Shown here: one piece after another, positions 1 to 7,531 of the stretch
Layout: each line of letters opens with the position of its first letter
Numbering within the stretch: the stretch's first letter is position 1
DNA from: G021776435 sp046756245
GTDB lineage: Bacteria; Pseudomonadota; Alphaproteobacteria; Caulobacterales; Parvularculaceae
DNA length: 23,703 nt
Assembly: GCA_046756245.1 (NCBI GenBank)
Contig: JBHHVZ010000043.1
Coordinates: forward strand, 1-23,703
Direction of reading: 5' to 3'
Translations under genes and position numbers: made by a program
Notes under the pieces: generated by a model
Database searches by the model: none
What the model was told of the DNA's origin: nothing
The model's input: the letters and a program-made list of their open reading frames with translations, nothing else

Positions 1-4
1 CGCT

Positions 5-1051
5 CTAGCCGCCGCAGGAGCGCCGCACCACAAGTTCAGTCGACAACATCACGTCCTGTGGCGTCTCGCCATTGAGTATCGCCAGAAGATTTTTAACCAG
101 CGCCCGTCCGCCGGCGATCGTGTCCTGACGTACGCTGGTGAGCGCAGGCGACATATAGGCGGCGAGCGCAATATCGTCATAACCGACGACAGCGACGTCT
201 TCGGGCACGCGGATGTTGAGATCGGCGAGAGCCTGCATGGCCGCGATCGCCAGAAGATCGCTGCCGGCGAAGATGGCGTCATGCCACGCGCCGGATCGGA
301 ACAGTCCTTGCGTCGCTTCATAAGCCGAAGCGCTGTCGAAAGGCAGGGAGAGCGTCAGAGTCTGTTCGGCGCCGCCGGCCTGCGTCAACGCCTGCATGCA
401 GCCTCGATGGCGCAGCCCGAACTCCACATGCCTAATGTCGCCGAGAAACGCGACGCGCTTGCGCCCGATCGCCTTGAGATGTCGGCCGACAAGTTGGCCG
501 CCGAGAAAGTTGTCGCTGCCGACGATCGGATAGGGGCGTCCCGGAATGTCGGCGCCCCAGACGATGACATTGCCATGGGTCTTTGCGTAACGCGCCAGCG
601 GTTCGGGATCGCGCCCTTGGCCGACAATGATTACGCCGTCGGCGCGGTGCGACGTCAGCGCGTCTGCGCCGTTGACGTCGGACCACGGACAAGCGCGCGA
701 CAGTAAAAGATCATAGCCTTCTTCAGCGAGCGCGTCGCCGATGGAAGCGATGATCTGGCTGAAGAACGGGTCGGAAAAATGCTGGCGGTTGGTTTCGGAT
801 ATGGCGATGACGACTTCGATGGTGCGCGAGCTTTGCGTACGGAGATTTCTCGCGCGCGTATTGATCTTGTAGCCGCTTGCATTGACCAGTTCGCGGATTC
901 GGGCTTTGGTCGCCTCGGAGACGCGATTGCTGCCGGAAAGCGCCCGCGATACGGTCGATTCGGCGACGCCGGCGAGTTCGGCGATTTCCGCCATGGTGCG
1001 CGCGCGAACAGCGCCGCCAGCTCCGTTCTCACCGTTTTTGGACATTGTCAT
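5..1051 (-). CDS. LacI-family transcriptional repressor
   Basis: The 348-residue protein has an N-terminal LacI helix-turn-helix at about residues 18-65 (TMAEIAELAGVAESTVSRAL, then a hinge near YKINTRARNLR). A periplasmic-binding-protein-like effector domain follows, including the typical GYDDIALAAYMSPALTSVRQ stretch near the C-terminus. Length and domain order are normal for the family, whose members usually bind a sugar or sugar derivative and release DNA. The gene lies downstream of the TonB receptor on the same strand, and both are preceded by the same palindromic site, so it probably represses the receptor and itself. The effector cannot be read from sequence. The start at 1051 has no clear Shine-Dalgarno sequence; a second ATG two codons later is possible. 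Family assignment is firm, target assignment is inferred. Confidence 0.93.
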   Translation of the reverse strand: MTMSKNGENGAGGAVRARTMAEIAELAGVAESTVSRALSGSNRVSEATKARIRELVNASGYKINTRARNLRTQSSRTIEVVIAISETNRQHFSDPFFSQIIASIGDALAEEGYDLLLSRACPWSDVNGADALTSHRADGVIIVGQGRDPEPLARYAKTHGNVIVWGADIPGRPYPIVGSDNFLGGQLVGRHLKAIGRKRVAFLGDIRHVEFGLRHRGCMQALTQAGGAEQTLTLSLPFDSASAYEATQGLFRSGAWHDAIFAGSDLLAIAAMQALADLNIRVPEDVAVVGYDDIALAAYMSPALTSVRQDTIAGGRALVKNLLAILNGETPQDVMLSTELVVRRSCGG

Positions 1052-1144
1052 TCATTCGGGCCAAATTCATAGTCCAACTTTTAATTTCATGCGCCGCTCA
1101 TCCTGCTGTCGGCGATTCGGACCCGCATTGACGCCTGAACGCTA

Positions 1145-1158
1145 GCGCAATCGATTGT
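1145..1158. promoter_or_regulatory. Putative LacI-type operator upstream of the repressor gene
   Basis: GCGCAATCGATTGT contains the perfect 10-bp palindrome CAATCGATTG with a central CG, the usual form of LacI-family operators. The same 14 bases recur, inverted, at 3879-3892 upstream of the TonB receptor. Here the site lies about 95 bases before the repressor start, which fits autoregulation. Confidence 0.6.
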
Positions 1159-1372
1159 GATCGGCAATATACGCAACTTTCAGCGATCGCCTCTCCCTGC
1201 GACGGGGAATGCCAAGCTGCACTGACGACCTGCCTGCGCGGCCGAAGCCGCTTCGTCGCGGCGAAGGCCCTGAGATTCCATTTAAAGGTCGACATTGAAA
1301 GACAAGGCTTTTCTCCAAATCGATGAGTCGCGGTCAGTGCAGCGCCGTAGAAGGCGTCGTTTTTAAACTGAA

Positions 1373-1405
1373 ACGGCCGCCGGGCGATAACGCCGCAACG
1401 GCCGT
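1373..1405 (-). terminator. Possible terminator of the TonB receptor gene
   Basis: ACGGCCG at 1373-1379 pairs with CGGCCGT at 1399-1405 around a GC-rich loop. On the minus strand the stem is followed by TTCAGTTTAAAAA, a weak T-tract. It lies about 50 bases past the receptor stop codon. The T-tract is interrupted, so this is tentative. Confidence 0.35.
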
Positions 1406-1455
1406 CCCACACATTGATCAGCAAGCGCATTGCTGACAAGCAGTTCCGGTCGACA

Positions 1456-3756
1456 TCAGAATCGGAAGCCGACGGAGAACCGGAACGATCGGCCTAAAAT
1501 GGGCCGGCCGTTCGGGGCCGCCGGATTACGCGGATCGCCTTCGGTGATGCCGTGCGAATCGTTCAGATTGTCTGCATGCGCCTGGAAATACAGGCCGTTC
1601 GGCGTATCGACGAGCACGCCGAGATCAACTTTCTCGTAGCTCGGCAGGACTACCGTATTGGCGTTGTCGCCGAACCGTTCGCCGACAAGGCTGACGGCGC
1701 CGTAAAGCGTCGCCTGTAAGTCGTAGCCGAAATCGAAGTCAATCGCCGGAGAGAACCGCACCTGCCAGTCGGGCTGGCGCAGCACCTGATTGCCGATATT
1801 GGAGGCTGTGCTCGAATTCCGGATCTCCGCATCCTGAATGGTTGCAGTGACCCGAGTCGAGAACGGCCCGTAATGCACGTCGCCCTCAACTTCGACCCCG
1901 ATCGAGCGCGTCTTGAACGCTTCGGCCGCAACGGAGCTGCCGACGACCGACAGGAAATCGTTGTTTTTGGTGTAGTAAAACGTTCCGTAAAGATCGAAGT
2001 AATCGCTCTGAAACTTGACGCCGCCTTCAAGCTGCTTGACGCCGTTCACGTTGAGATTGTTCTCGCGAATGTCGTCGAAATGCGGGAACAGGAAGCCCTT
2101 CGAATAGCGCGTGAACACGCCCAGCCCGTCGGCCAGGTCATAATTGCCGGCGATAGTGTAGGCCACTTTGTTGTCGTCGAGATCAGCGTTGAGATCGCGC
2201 ACGCCGTCAGGAAAACCCGGCCCGGTGTCGAGAACGTAATCGAGATTGATCCACTCGTGACGGACGCCCCCGTCAAGCCGGAATAAATCCGTCACCTGCC
2301 AGGAATCGGCGAAGTAAAGAGCGTCGGCGCGGGCGTCGCCGGCCGATTCGATGCCGAACAGGAACCCGGCGTCGCCGCCGGCGGCGGCGATGTCGGCCGG
2401 CGTCACCGTCGTCAGATCGAGCGAATCGCCGTTGGCGACGTTATGGACCGGGATCGGGTTGCCGATCGTCCAGAAATCGTCGGCCGACCAGGTCGCCTGA
2501 TAATAGCCGACAGTAACGTCATGAACGCCCAAGCCTCCGGTTTCGAACTCCTTGTTGATGCTGAGGTCGTTGATGATGGCCTCAAGGTCTTTCTTGACGA
2601 CCCAGTGGCCGTAGGTCTGAACAAATTCCGTTCCGGCGAGCGTCACGCCCCCTTCGGTGACGACGGGATTGCCGGTTACGGCGGTGACGTCGGCGACGGT
2701 CACCGGCGAACCTGAAGGCACGAAGCCGAACGTGTTGGCGTCGCCGTTCGTGTAGGTCAAACGGTCGCGCAGGGTGAAACCCGACCCGAGATCGAATTCG
2801 AAGCTGCCGCCGGTAACGATGCCGTCCCAGCCGCGGCCTTCGGCGAAGTCAAAAATTTCAGTGTCGCCATTGGCGTTGACCTGAAGCTCGCGGAAGCGGG
2901 TGGCGTTGCCGAGTTGTGCGAATTCGCCGCGATCGTTGCCGGTGTTTAGCGCCATCGGCAGGATCCACTGCCCATGATCGTCGGTTTCGCGCAGGAAGAT
3001 GTTGACCTTGCCCCGGTCGAGAAGCTTGGTCAGGTTGACCGTGAACTGATGGCCTTCTTCCGATTTGAACTGGGTGTCGCGAATGCCGTCCGAAGAACGG
3101 AAATAACCGCCGACCATATAATAGAGATCTTCGGCGAGCTTGCCGCTCATGACTGCGTCAACCCGCTGCAACCCGTAATCGGACGTCGTGTATTTGACGA
3201 GACCTTCGGTTTCCTCGCCGCCCTCTTTCAGATTGTAGTTGACAGTGAGGCCGGGCTCGCCCTTGCCGAACACGGCGTTCGGGCCGCCGCGCAACCCTTC
3301 GACGCCGGCGATGGTTTCATCAATGCGGAACATCGAGCTTTGCTCGAAGAAGGACAGCATTTCGGTGCCGTAGATCGGCGAACCGTTGATCGCCATGGTG
3401 ACGAACGGCGCGTCGCTGCCGCCAGGCAGGCCGCGCACGTCGATATTGGCGCCGGCGACGCCGCCGGAGCTTTCCGCCCACACGCCCGGTATAGCCTTTA
3501 AAAGGTCGGCCGTGCTTTTTGGCGCGAATTTCGTAATTTCCTCAGGTTCAATCGAGGTGATGGCGAAGCTGGCTTCCTGCCGACGGACCCCGGCGCCGCC
3601 CGGCGTGCCGATGACGACGATCAGGTCTTCGACAGCGGTTTCCTCGTCCTGCGCCATCGCTTGGCCCGCACCCAGGCTAAGCGCTAGAAGGCTGCACCCG
3701 CTGACAAGCAGCGTCTTGCAAAGGTCGAGCTGTGTTCGATGATGGGCTAACGGCAT
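1456..3756 (-). CDS. TonB-dependent outer-membrane receptor
   Basis: The 766-residue protein has a signal peptide (cleavage likely after AMA, residue 35), a TonB-box-like segment EDLIVVIG near residues 43-50 and a plug domain at about 55-180 (STADLLKAIPGV, DVRGLPGG, VEGLRGGPNAVFGKG). A long beta-barrel follows and ends in the outer-membrane signature GRSFRFSVGFRF with a terminal Phe. Such receptors import siderophores, cofactors or oligosaccharides using TonB-ExbBD energy. The ligand is not evident here. Linkage to a LacI repressor and a shared operator favours a carbohydrate over iron. The ATG at 3756 is preceded by a strong AGGGAGG Shine-Dalgarno. The long N-region before the hydrophobic core of the signal peptide is slightly unusual. 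No truncation is visible. Confidence 0.93.
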   Translation of the reverse strand: MPLAHHRTQLDLCKTLLVSGCSLLALSLGAGQAMAQDEETAVEDLIVVIGTPGGAGVRRQEASFAITSIEPEEITKFAPKSTADLLKAIPGVWAESSGGVAGANIDVRGLPGGSDAPFVTMAINGSPIYGTEMLSFFEQSSMFRIDETIAGVEGLRGGPNAVFGKGEPGLTVNYNLKEGGEETEGLVKYTTSDYGLQRVDAVMSGKLAEDLYYMVGGYFRSSDGIRDTQFKSEEGHQFTVNLTKLLDRGKVNIFLRETDDHGQWILPMALNTGNDRGEFAQLGNATRFRELQVNANGDTEIFDFAEGRGWDGIVTGGSFEFDLGSGFTLRDRLTYTNGDANTFGFVPSGSPVTVADVTAVTGNPVVTEGGVTLAGTEFVQTYGHWVVKKDLEAIINDLSINKEFETGGLGVHDVTVGYYQATWSADDFWTIGNPIPVHNVANGDSLDLTTVTPADIAAAGGDAGFLFGIESAGDARADALYFADSWQVTDLFRLDGGVRHEWINLDYVLDTGPGFPDGVRDLNADLDDNKVAYTIAGNYDLADGLGVFTRYSKGFLFPHFDDIRENNLNVNGVKQLEGGVKFQSDYFDLYGTFYYTKNNDFLSVVGSSVAAEAFKTRSIGVEVEGDVHYGPFSTRVTATIQDAEIRNSSTASNIGNQVLRQPDWQVRFSPAIDFDFGYDLQATLYGAVSLVGERFGDNANTVVLPSYEKVDLGVLVDTPNGLYFQAHADNLNDSHGITEGDPRNPAAPNGRPILGRSFRFSVGFRF

Positions 3757-3878
3757 GAATGACCTCCCTCAATTTTCCCGTTTAGTCCGATATTCGGCGA
3801 CGATCCACTATGTTGCGCCGGCGCTGCGCCCCCGAAACTGCGCACCGCGGGCCAGTATGGCCGTCGGAGTTGGATAGG

Positions 3879-3892
3879 ACAATCGATTGCGC
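3879..3892. promoter_or_regulatory. Putative LacI-type operator upstream of the TonB receptor
   Basis: ACAATCGATTGCGC is the exact reverse complement of the 14-base site at 1145-1158. It is about 123 bases upstream of the receptor start codon. Two distant copies of a rare AT-centred palindrome, one before the receptor and one before the LacI gene, are good circumstantial evidence for one regulon. Confidence 0.6.
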
Positions 3893-3950
3893 GAGCGGAA
3901 TTAACTATAAACACCATTTTTTGAGCGGCTGGTGCAAACCTGCAACGCAA

Positions 3951-3970
3951 CTTGCGCAGTCTTGCGCAAG
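3951..3970. repeat. Tandem TTGCGCA decamer with palindrome
   Basis: CTTGCGCAGT is followed directly by CTTGCGCAAG, the second copy being a perfect 10-bp palindrome. A related half site, GCAACGCAA, lies just before it. The arrangement looks like a second regulator-binding site about 200 bases upstream of the TonB receptor start. No cognate regulator is identified. Confidence 0.4.
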
Positions 3971-4128
3971 AAATCTGCTTCCAAGCAGGGTTGGGGACGT
4001 GGTTCCCGCGCGTTCGGTCCTGTTGTGCTTCGCCGGCCCGCGCGGGAAGCGAATCGATTGGTGCGACGGACGCATTCCGGACGGCTGTTTTACGGATCGT
4101 CGCCGAGCGCCGTACAAAACGCGACGGC

Positions 4129-6354
4129 TTAGAGGCGGATGCGGTTCAAACGCAGCGCGTTGGTAATGACGGAAACCGAAGACAGCGCCATCGCAGCGGC
4201 GGCAATCATCGGCGATAGAAGCTGGCCGGTGAGGGGATAGAGCAGCCCGGCTGCGAGCGGCACGCCGGCGGCGTTGTAGACGAAAGCGAAGAAAAGGTTC
4301 TGGCGGATGTTGCGCATGGTCGCGCGGGAAATCTTCGCCGCTTTGACGACGCCGGCGAGATCGCCCCTGAGAAGCGTAACGCCGGCGCTCTCGATCGCAA
4401 CATCGGTTCCGGTGCCCATGGCGATCCCGACATCGGCGGCGGCGAGCGCAGGGGCGTCGTTGACGCCGTCGCCGGCCATGGCGACCACGCGGCCTTCGCG
4501 TTTCAGCCGGTCGACGATCTGCGCCTTGCGATCGGGCAGAACCTCGGCCTCGACCGTGTCGATGCGGAGCTTGCGCGCAACCGCTTCGGCCGTCGTCCGG
4601 TTGTCGCCGGTCAGCATCACCAGCCTGACGCCGGCCTTGCGCAATGCTTTGAGCGCGGGCGGCGTCGACTCTTTCACCGGATCGGCGATCGCGACGACGG
4701 CGCGCGCGGCGCCGTCGATAGCGACATAAACCGCCGTTGCGCCCTCGCGCCGGCGCGCTTCGGCCCTTTTTCGCAGGGCGTTGGTTGCAACGCCTTGTTC
4801 CTCAAGGAACCGTTCGGCGCCGACCGCGACCGTGCGTCCTTCGACAACGCCGACGACGCCCTTGCCCGCCGGCGCGTCGAATTCCTCAGGCGAGGCGAGT
4901 TGAAGGCCGCGCGTTTTGGCTTCCGTGACAATGGCGTCGGCGAGAGGATGCTCGCTGACGCTTTCCAGGCTCGCGGCCAGACGCAGCGTGTCGTTTTCGT
5001 CGGCGTTGGCGGCCATGTCGACGCCGGCCACGGCGGGCCGGCCTTCGGTCAGCGTGCCGGTCTTGTCGAAGACGACCGTATTGACCTTTTCCATGCGTTC
5101 GAGCGCTTCGGCGTCCTTGATCAGAACGCCTTCGCGCGCGCCGACGCCGACGCCGACCATGATCGACATCGGTGTCGCCAGACCGAGCGCGCAGGGGCAG
5201 GCGATAATCAGCACCGAGACGGCGGCGATCAGCCCGTAGGTCGCGGCCGGCGGCGGTCCGACTGCGAGCCAGACGAAAAACGCGGCGACGGCGACTAGAA
5301 CGACGGCGGGCGCGAACCAGGCGGAGACGCGGTCGGCGATGCGCTGGATTGGCGCGCGGCTCCTCTGGGCGTCGGCGACGAGCTGGACGATCTGCGCCAG
5401 CATGGTGTCGCGCCCGACCCGTTCGGCCTTCATGACCAGCGCGCCGGTCTGATTGAGCGCGCCGCCGATGACGGCGTCTCCTATCACCTTCGAGACCGGC
5501 ATCGACTCGCCGGTCACCATTGATTCGTCGACGGACGATCGACCCTCGACGACGCCGCCGTCGACCGGAATTTTTTCGCCGGGGCGCACCTGCAGGCGGT
5601 CGCCGACGCGGACGTCTTCAAGCGGTATTTCCTCCGCGCCGTCCGGTCCAATGCGCCGCGCCGTCTTGGGCGCCAGGTCGAGAAGGGCGCGAATGGCGCC
5701 GCCGGTGCGCGCGCGCGCGCGCAGCTCAAGCACCTGACCGACCAGCACAAGCACCGTAATGACGGCCGCGGCTTCGAAATAAACCGGAACCGCTCCCTCG
5801 GCGGTTTGAAACTCGGCGGGAAAGATCCCGGGCGCCAGCGTTGCGACGGCGCTATAGGTCCAGGCGACGCCCGTGCCGAGCGCAATCAGGCTGAACATGT
5901 TGAGATGCATCGCCCGCACCGATGCGGCGGCGCGAACGAAGAACGGCAGGCCGGCCCACAACACGACGGGCGTGGCGAGCGCGAATTGAAGCCAATGACT
6001 GACCTGCGGCGCAATCAGCCGGTCGAGACCGAGAAACGGCGCGCCCATTTCGAGCGCAAGCACCGGGATCGCCGGCAGCGCGCCAAAAAACAGGCGCCGC
6101 TCCATATCCTTGCGCTCGCCGCTTTCTTCTTCCGTCGCGCCCGGCGCCAGCGGCTCAAGCGCCATGCCGCAGATCGGACAGGCGCCCGGTCCGGTCTGGC
6201 GCACCTCCGGATGCATCGGGCAGGTGTAGATCGCGTCTTTCTCCGCCGCGGGGGCGGCGTTGTTAACGGCGGCGTCATGGTGATGCGCGCAGCAGGACGC
6301 TTTGTCTGTCGGCGCGTCGTGAGAATGGCGGGCGTGGGAATGCGGTGCGGTCAT
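4129..6354 (-). CDS. copA: Cu(I)-exporting P1B-type ATPase (CopA/SilP-like)
   Basis: The 741-residue inner-membrane pump opens with a His-rich tail containing CC at 21-22. A heavy-metal-binding domain follows at about 43-68 (YTCPMHPEV...CPICGM) in place of the classical GMTCxxC domains. The P-type set is complete: TGES at 281-284, the CPC metal-site motif at 386-388 (IACPCALGLATP), the phosphorylated Asp of DKTGTLTEG at 430, SEHP with His-Pro at 469-470, and GDGVNDAPAL further on. The last helices carry YN (FVYNAAG) and MALSSVSV, the signature of the Cu(+)/Ag(+) subgroup. The protein hydrolyses ATP to move Cu(I) to the periplasm, where CusCBA can take over. The start ATG has a GCGAGG Shine-Dalgarno. 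It is the last gene of the efflux cluster and also has its own CsoR-type promoter at 6397-6425. Confidence 0.95.
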   Translation of the reverse strand: MTAPHSHARHSHDAPTDKASCCAHHHDAAVNNAAPAAEKDAIYTCPMHPEVRQTGPGACPICGMALEPLAPGATEEESGERKDMERRLFFGALPAIPVLALEMGAPFLGLDRLIAPQVSHWLQFALATPVVLWAGLPFFVRAAASVRAMHLNMFSLIALGTGVAWTYSAVATLAPGIFPAEFQTAEGAVPVYFEAAAVITVLVLVGQVLELRARARTGGAIRALLDLAPKTARRIGPDGAEEIPLEDVRVGDRLQVRPGEKIPVDGGVVEGRSSVDESMVTGESMPVSKVIGDAVIGGALNQTGALVMKAERVGRDTMLAQIVQLVADAQRSRAPIQRIADRVSAWFAPAVVLVAVAAFFVWLAVGPPPAATYGLIAAVSVLIIACPCALGLATPMSIMVGVGVGAREGVLIKDAEALERMEKVNTVVFDKTGTLTEGRPAVAGVDMAANADENDTLRLAASLESVSEHPLADAIVTEAKTRGLQLASPEEFDAPAGKGVVGVVEGRTVAVGAERFLEEQGVATNALRKRAEARRREGATAVYVAIDGAARAVVAIADPVKESTPPALKALRKAGVRLVMLTGDNRTTAEAVARKLRIDTVEAEVLPDRKAQIVDRLKREGRVVAMAGDGVNDAPALAAADVGIAMGTGTDVAIESAGVTLLRGDLAGVVKAAKISRATMRNIRQNLFFAFVYNAAGVPLAAGLLYPLTGQLLSPMIAAAAMALSSVSVITNALRLNRIRL

Positions 6355-6396
6355 GGCGGCCTCGCAGGCGCGCTGCGGGATGCAGCTTCCGTGTTT

Positions 6397-6425
6397 TACA
6401 TATACCCTATGGGGGTATAGTGCAA
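6397..6425 (-). promoter_or_regulatory. copA promoter with CsoR-type operator in the spacer
   Basis: Reading the minus strand, TTGCAC (6420-6425) and TATGTA (6397-6402) are 17 bases apart and serve as plausible -35 and -10 boxes. The operator ATACCCCCATAGGGTATA (6401-6418) fills the spacer. It matches the csoR-promoter site in 16 of 18 positions. A C-tract/G-tract palindrome in the spacer is the usual arrangement for copper-sensing CsoR repressors. Confidence 0.75.
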
Positions 6426-6453
6426 GACGCCGGAAACAAACGATTTCGCTCCG

Positions 6454-7461
6454 CTAATGTTCGTGCCCGTCCTTGATCGGCGCCGACGACCAGTGGATGT
6501 GCGCAATGCGCCATCCGTCGTCCATGCGCTTTAAAACCATTGATTCCATCATCTGCAAATGGAGCTCTTTGTCGTTGAAGGATCCGTGCAGGCGGGATTC
6601 GGAAACCACCGTCGCCATGTCGTCGGAGACGAGCGCGTCGCGCTTTTCGACCTCGACATTCATGGCCGCCATGAACGCCATATCGGCCGGCAGGTGATGG
6701 CCGGCGTATTCCTCGAGCGAGCGTTCTGCCCCGCCGCCTTCGGCGATAACGACGTCGGGAAGCAACAGCGTCCGCACAGCCGCTTCGTCGCCGGACTTCA
6801 GCGCGGCGGCGAACGCCTCGACGGCGTCTGCGGCGCCGGGCGCCGCCATCGCCGAATCTTTACTGCTGTCTTTACCTGCGTGTTCATGGTCACGCCCGTC
6901 ATCATGGTCATCTCCGTCGTCATGATCGTGCGTCATCGGATCGTCGTCGCGGCCCTCGACGTCGCTGTGTTCCTGACCATGTTCGTGATCGTGGTCGTTT
7001 CCTTCGCCGCTCACGGCGGGAAGGCTTTCGACGCCCAGCCCGTGACCGTAGACAAGCCGTCCGCCCCACCAGGCGGTCACAGACAGCGAAACAGCCGCCG
7101 CCAGGAACACCAGCGAGAAGACCGGCGACGCGATCCGGTCGCGTTTCGTCCAGCGCAACGCCGATAAAACAAGCAGACCAATCGCGGTCGGAACGGCCCA
7201 GTTGCGGTGCGTCGTCATCGCCGCGTGGGCGGGTTCATCATGCGCGACCGAATAATAAGCCTGAAATCCCGCCGCCGCGGTCGCAATGACCGCAAGCGCG
7301 CCGAAGGCGATCATCCAGTCGGCGCCCGCTTTGAGCGTATCGCGCTTTTTGCTCGCAGGCATGAAGGACACGATCAAAAGACTGATCGCCGCCGTCGTCA
7401 TCAGGGCGTAGGCGAAATGAACAAGCACCGGGTGAATGTTCGGTTCGATCAATGCGGTCAT
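6454..7461 (-). CDS. DUF2231 membrane protein fused to a His/Asp-rich linker and an NTF2/SnoaL-like domain
   Basis: The 335-residue protein has three parts. Residues 1-145 hold four predicted membrane helices (about 10-34, 48-70, 89-104, 112-131) and match DUF2231, including HPVLVHFAYAL near the start and WWGGRLVYGHGLGV at 131-144. Residues 155-195 are a linker of Asp, His and Glu (for example HDHEHGQEH and DHDDGDDHDDGRDHEH) that should bind metal ions. Residues 208-330 resemble an NTF2/SnoaL (DUF4440) fold, with EAFAAALKSGDEAAVRTLL and a closing DGWRIAHIHWS, and are rich in Met and His. The gene sits between cusA and copA with a strong GGGAGGAG Shine-Dalgarno. I infer a copper-buffering or chaperone role in the envelope. 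No function is established, and the domain combination is uncommon to me. Confidence 0.88.
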   Translation of the reverse strand: MTALIEPNIHPVLVHFAYALMTTAAISLLIVSFMPASKKRDTLKAGADWMIAFGALAVIATAAAGFQAYYSVAHDEPAHAAMTTHRNWAVPTAIGLLVLSALRWTKRDRIASPVFSLVFLAAAVSLSVTAWWGGRLVYGHGLGVESLPAVSGEGNDHDHEHGQEHSDVEGRDDDPMTHDHDDGDDHDDGRDHEHAGKDSSKDSAMAAPGAADAVEAFAAALKSGDEAAVRTLLLPDVVIAEGGGAERSLEEYAGHHLPADMAFMAAMNVEVEKRDALVSDDMATVVSESRLHGSFNDKELHLQMMESMVLKRMDDGWRIAHIHWSSAPIKDGHEH

Positions 7462-7531
7462 GAAAATCTCCTCCCGTTCGGTTCGTTTGACTTTAGGCGC
7501 TCAGTTTTTTGTGCAAGTTTATTCACGCGTT

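Larger units (their letters stand above)
1052..1455. other. Intergenic region between receptor and repressor genes
   Basis: This 404-base stretch has no convincing gene. It holds the operator-like site at 1145-1158 and a possible terminator at 1373-1405. A 113-codon minus-strand reading frame at 1098-1439 has no recognisable domain and no clear ribosome binding site, and I do not accept it as a gene. Confidence 0.5.
3757..4128. other. Intergenic region upstream of the TonB receptor
   Basis: These 372 bases separate the copA stop from the receptor start on the same strand. They contain the operator at 3879-3892, the tandem TTGCGCA repeat at 3951-3970, a small inverted repeat CTGCTT/AAGCAG at 3975-3988 and another AATCGATT octamer at 4052-4059 of uncertain meaning. 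I see no coding region and no strong terminator for copA. Confidence 0.5.

Noticed and set aside
1098..1439. 113-codon minus-strand frame between receptor and repressor
   Set aside because: It has no domain and no clear ribosome binding site, and it spans the operator and possible terminator.
4052..4059. Third AATCGATT site as an additional LacI operator
   Set aside because: Only the 8-base core matches; the flanks of the two 14-base sites are missing. A similar core at 19464 near an unrelated gene shows it can occur by chance.
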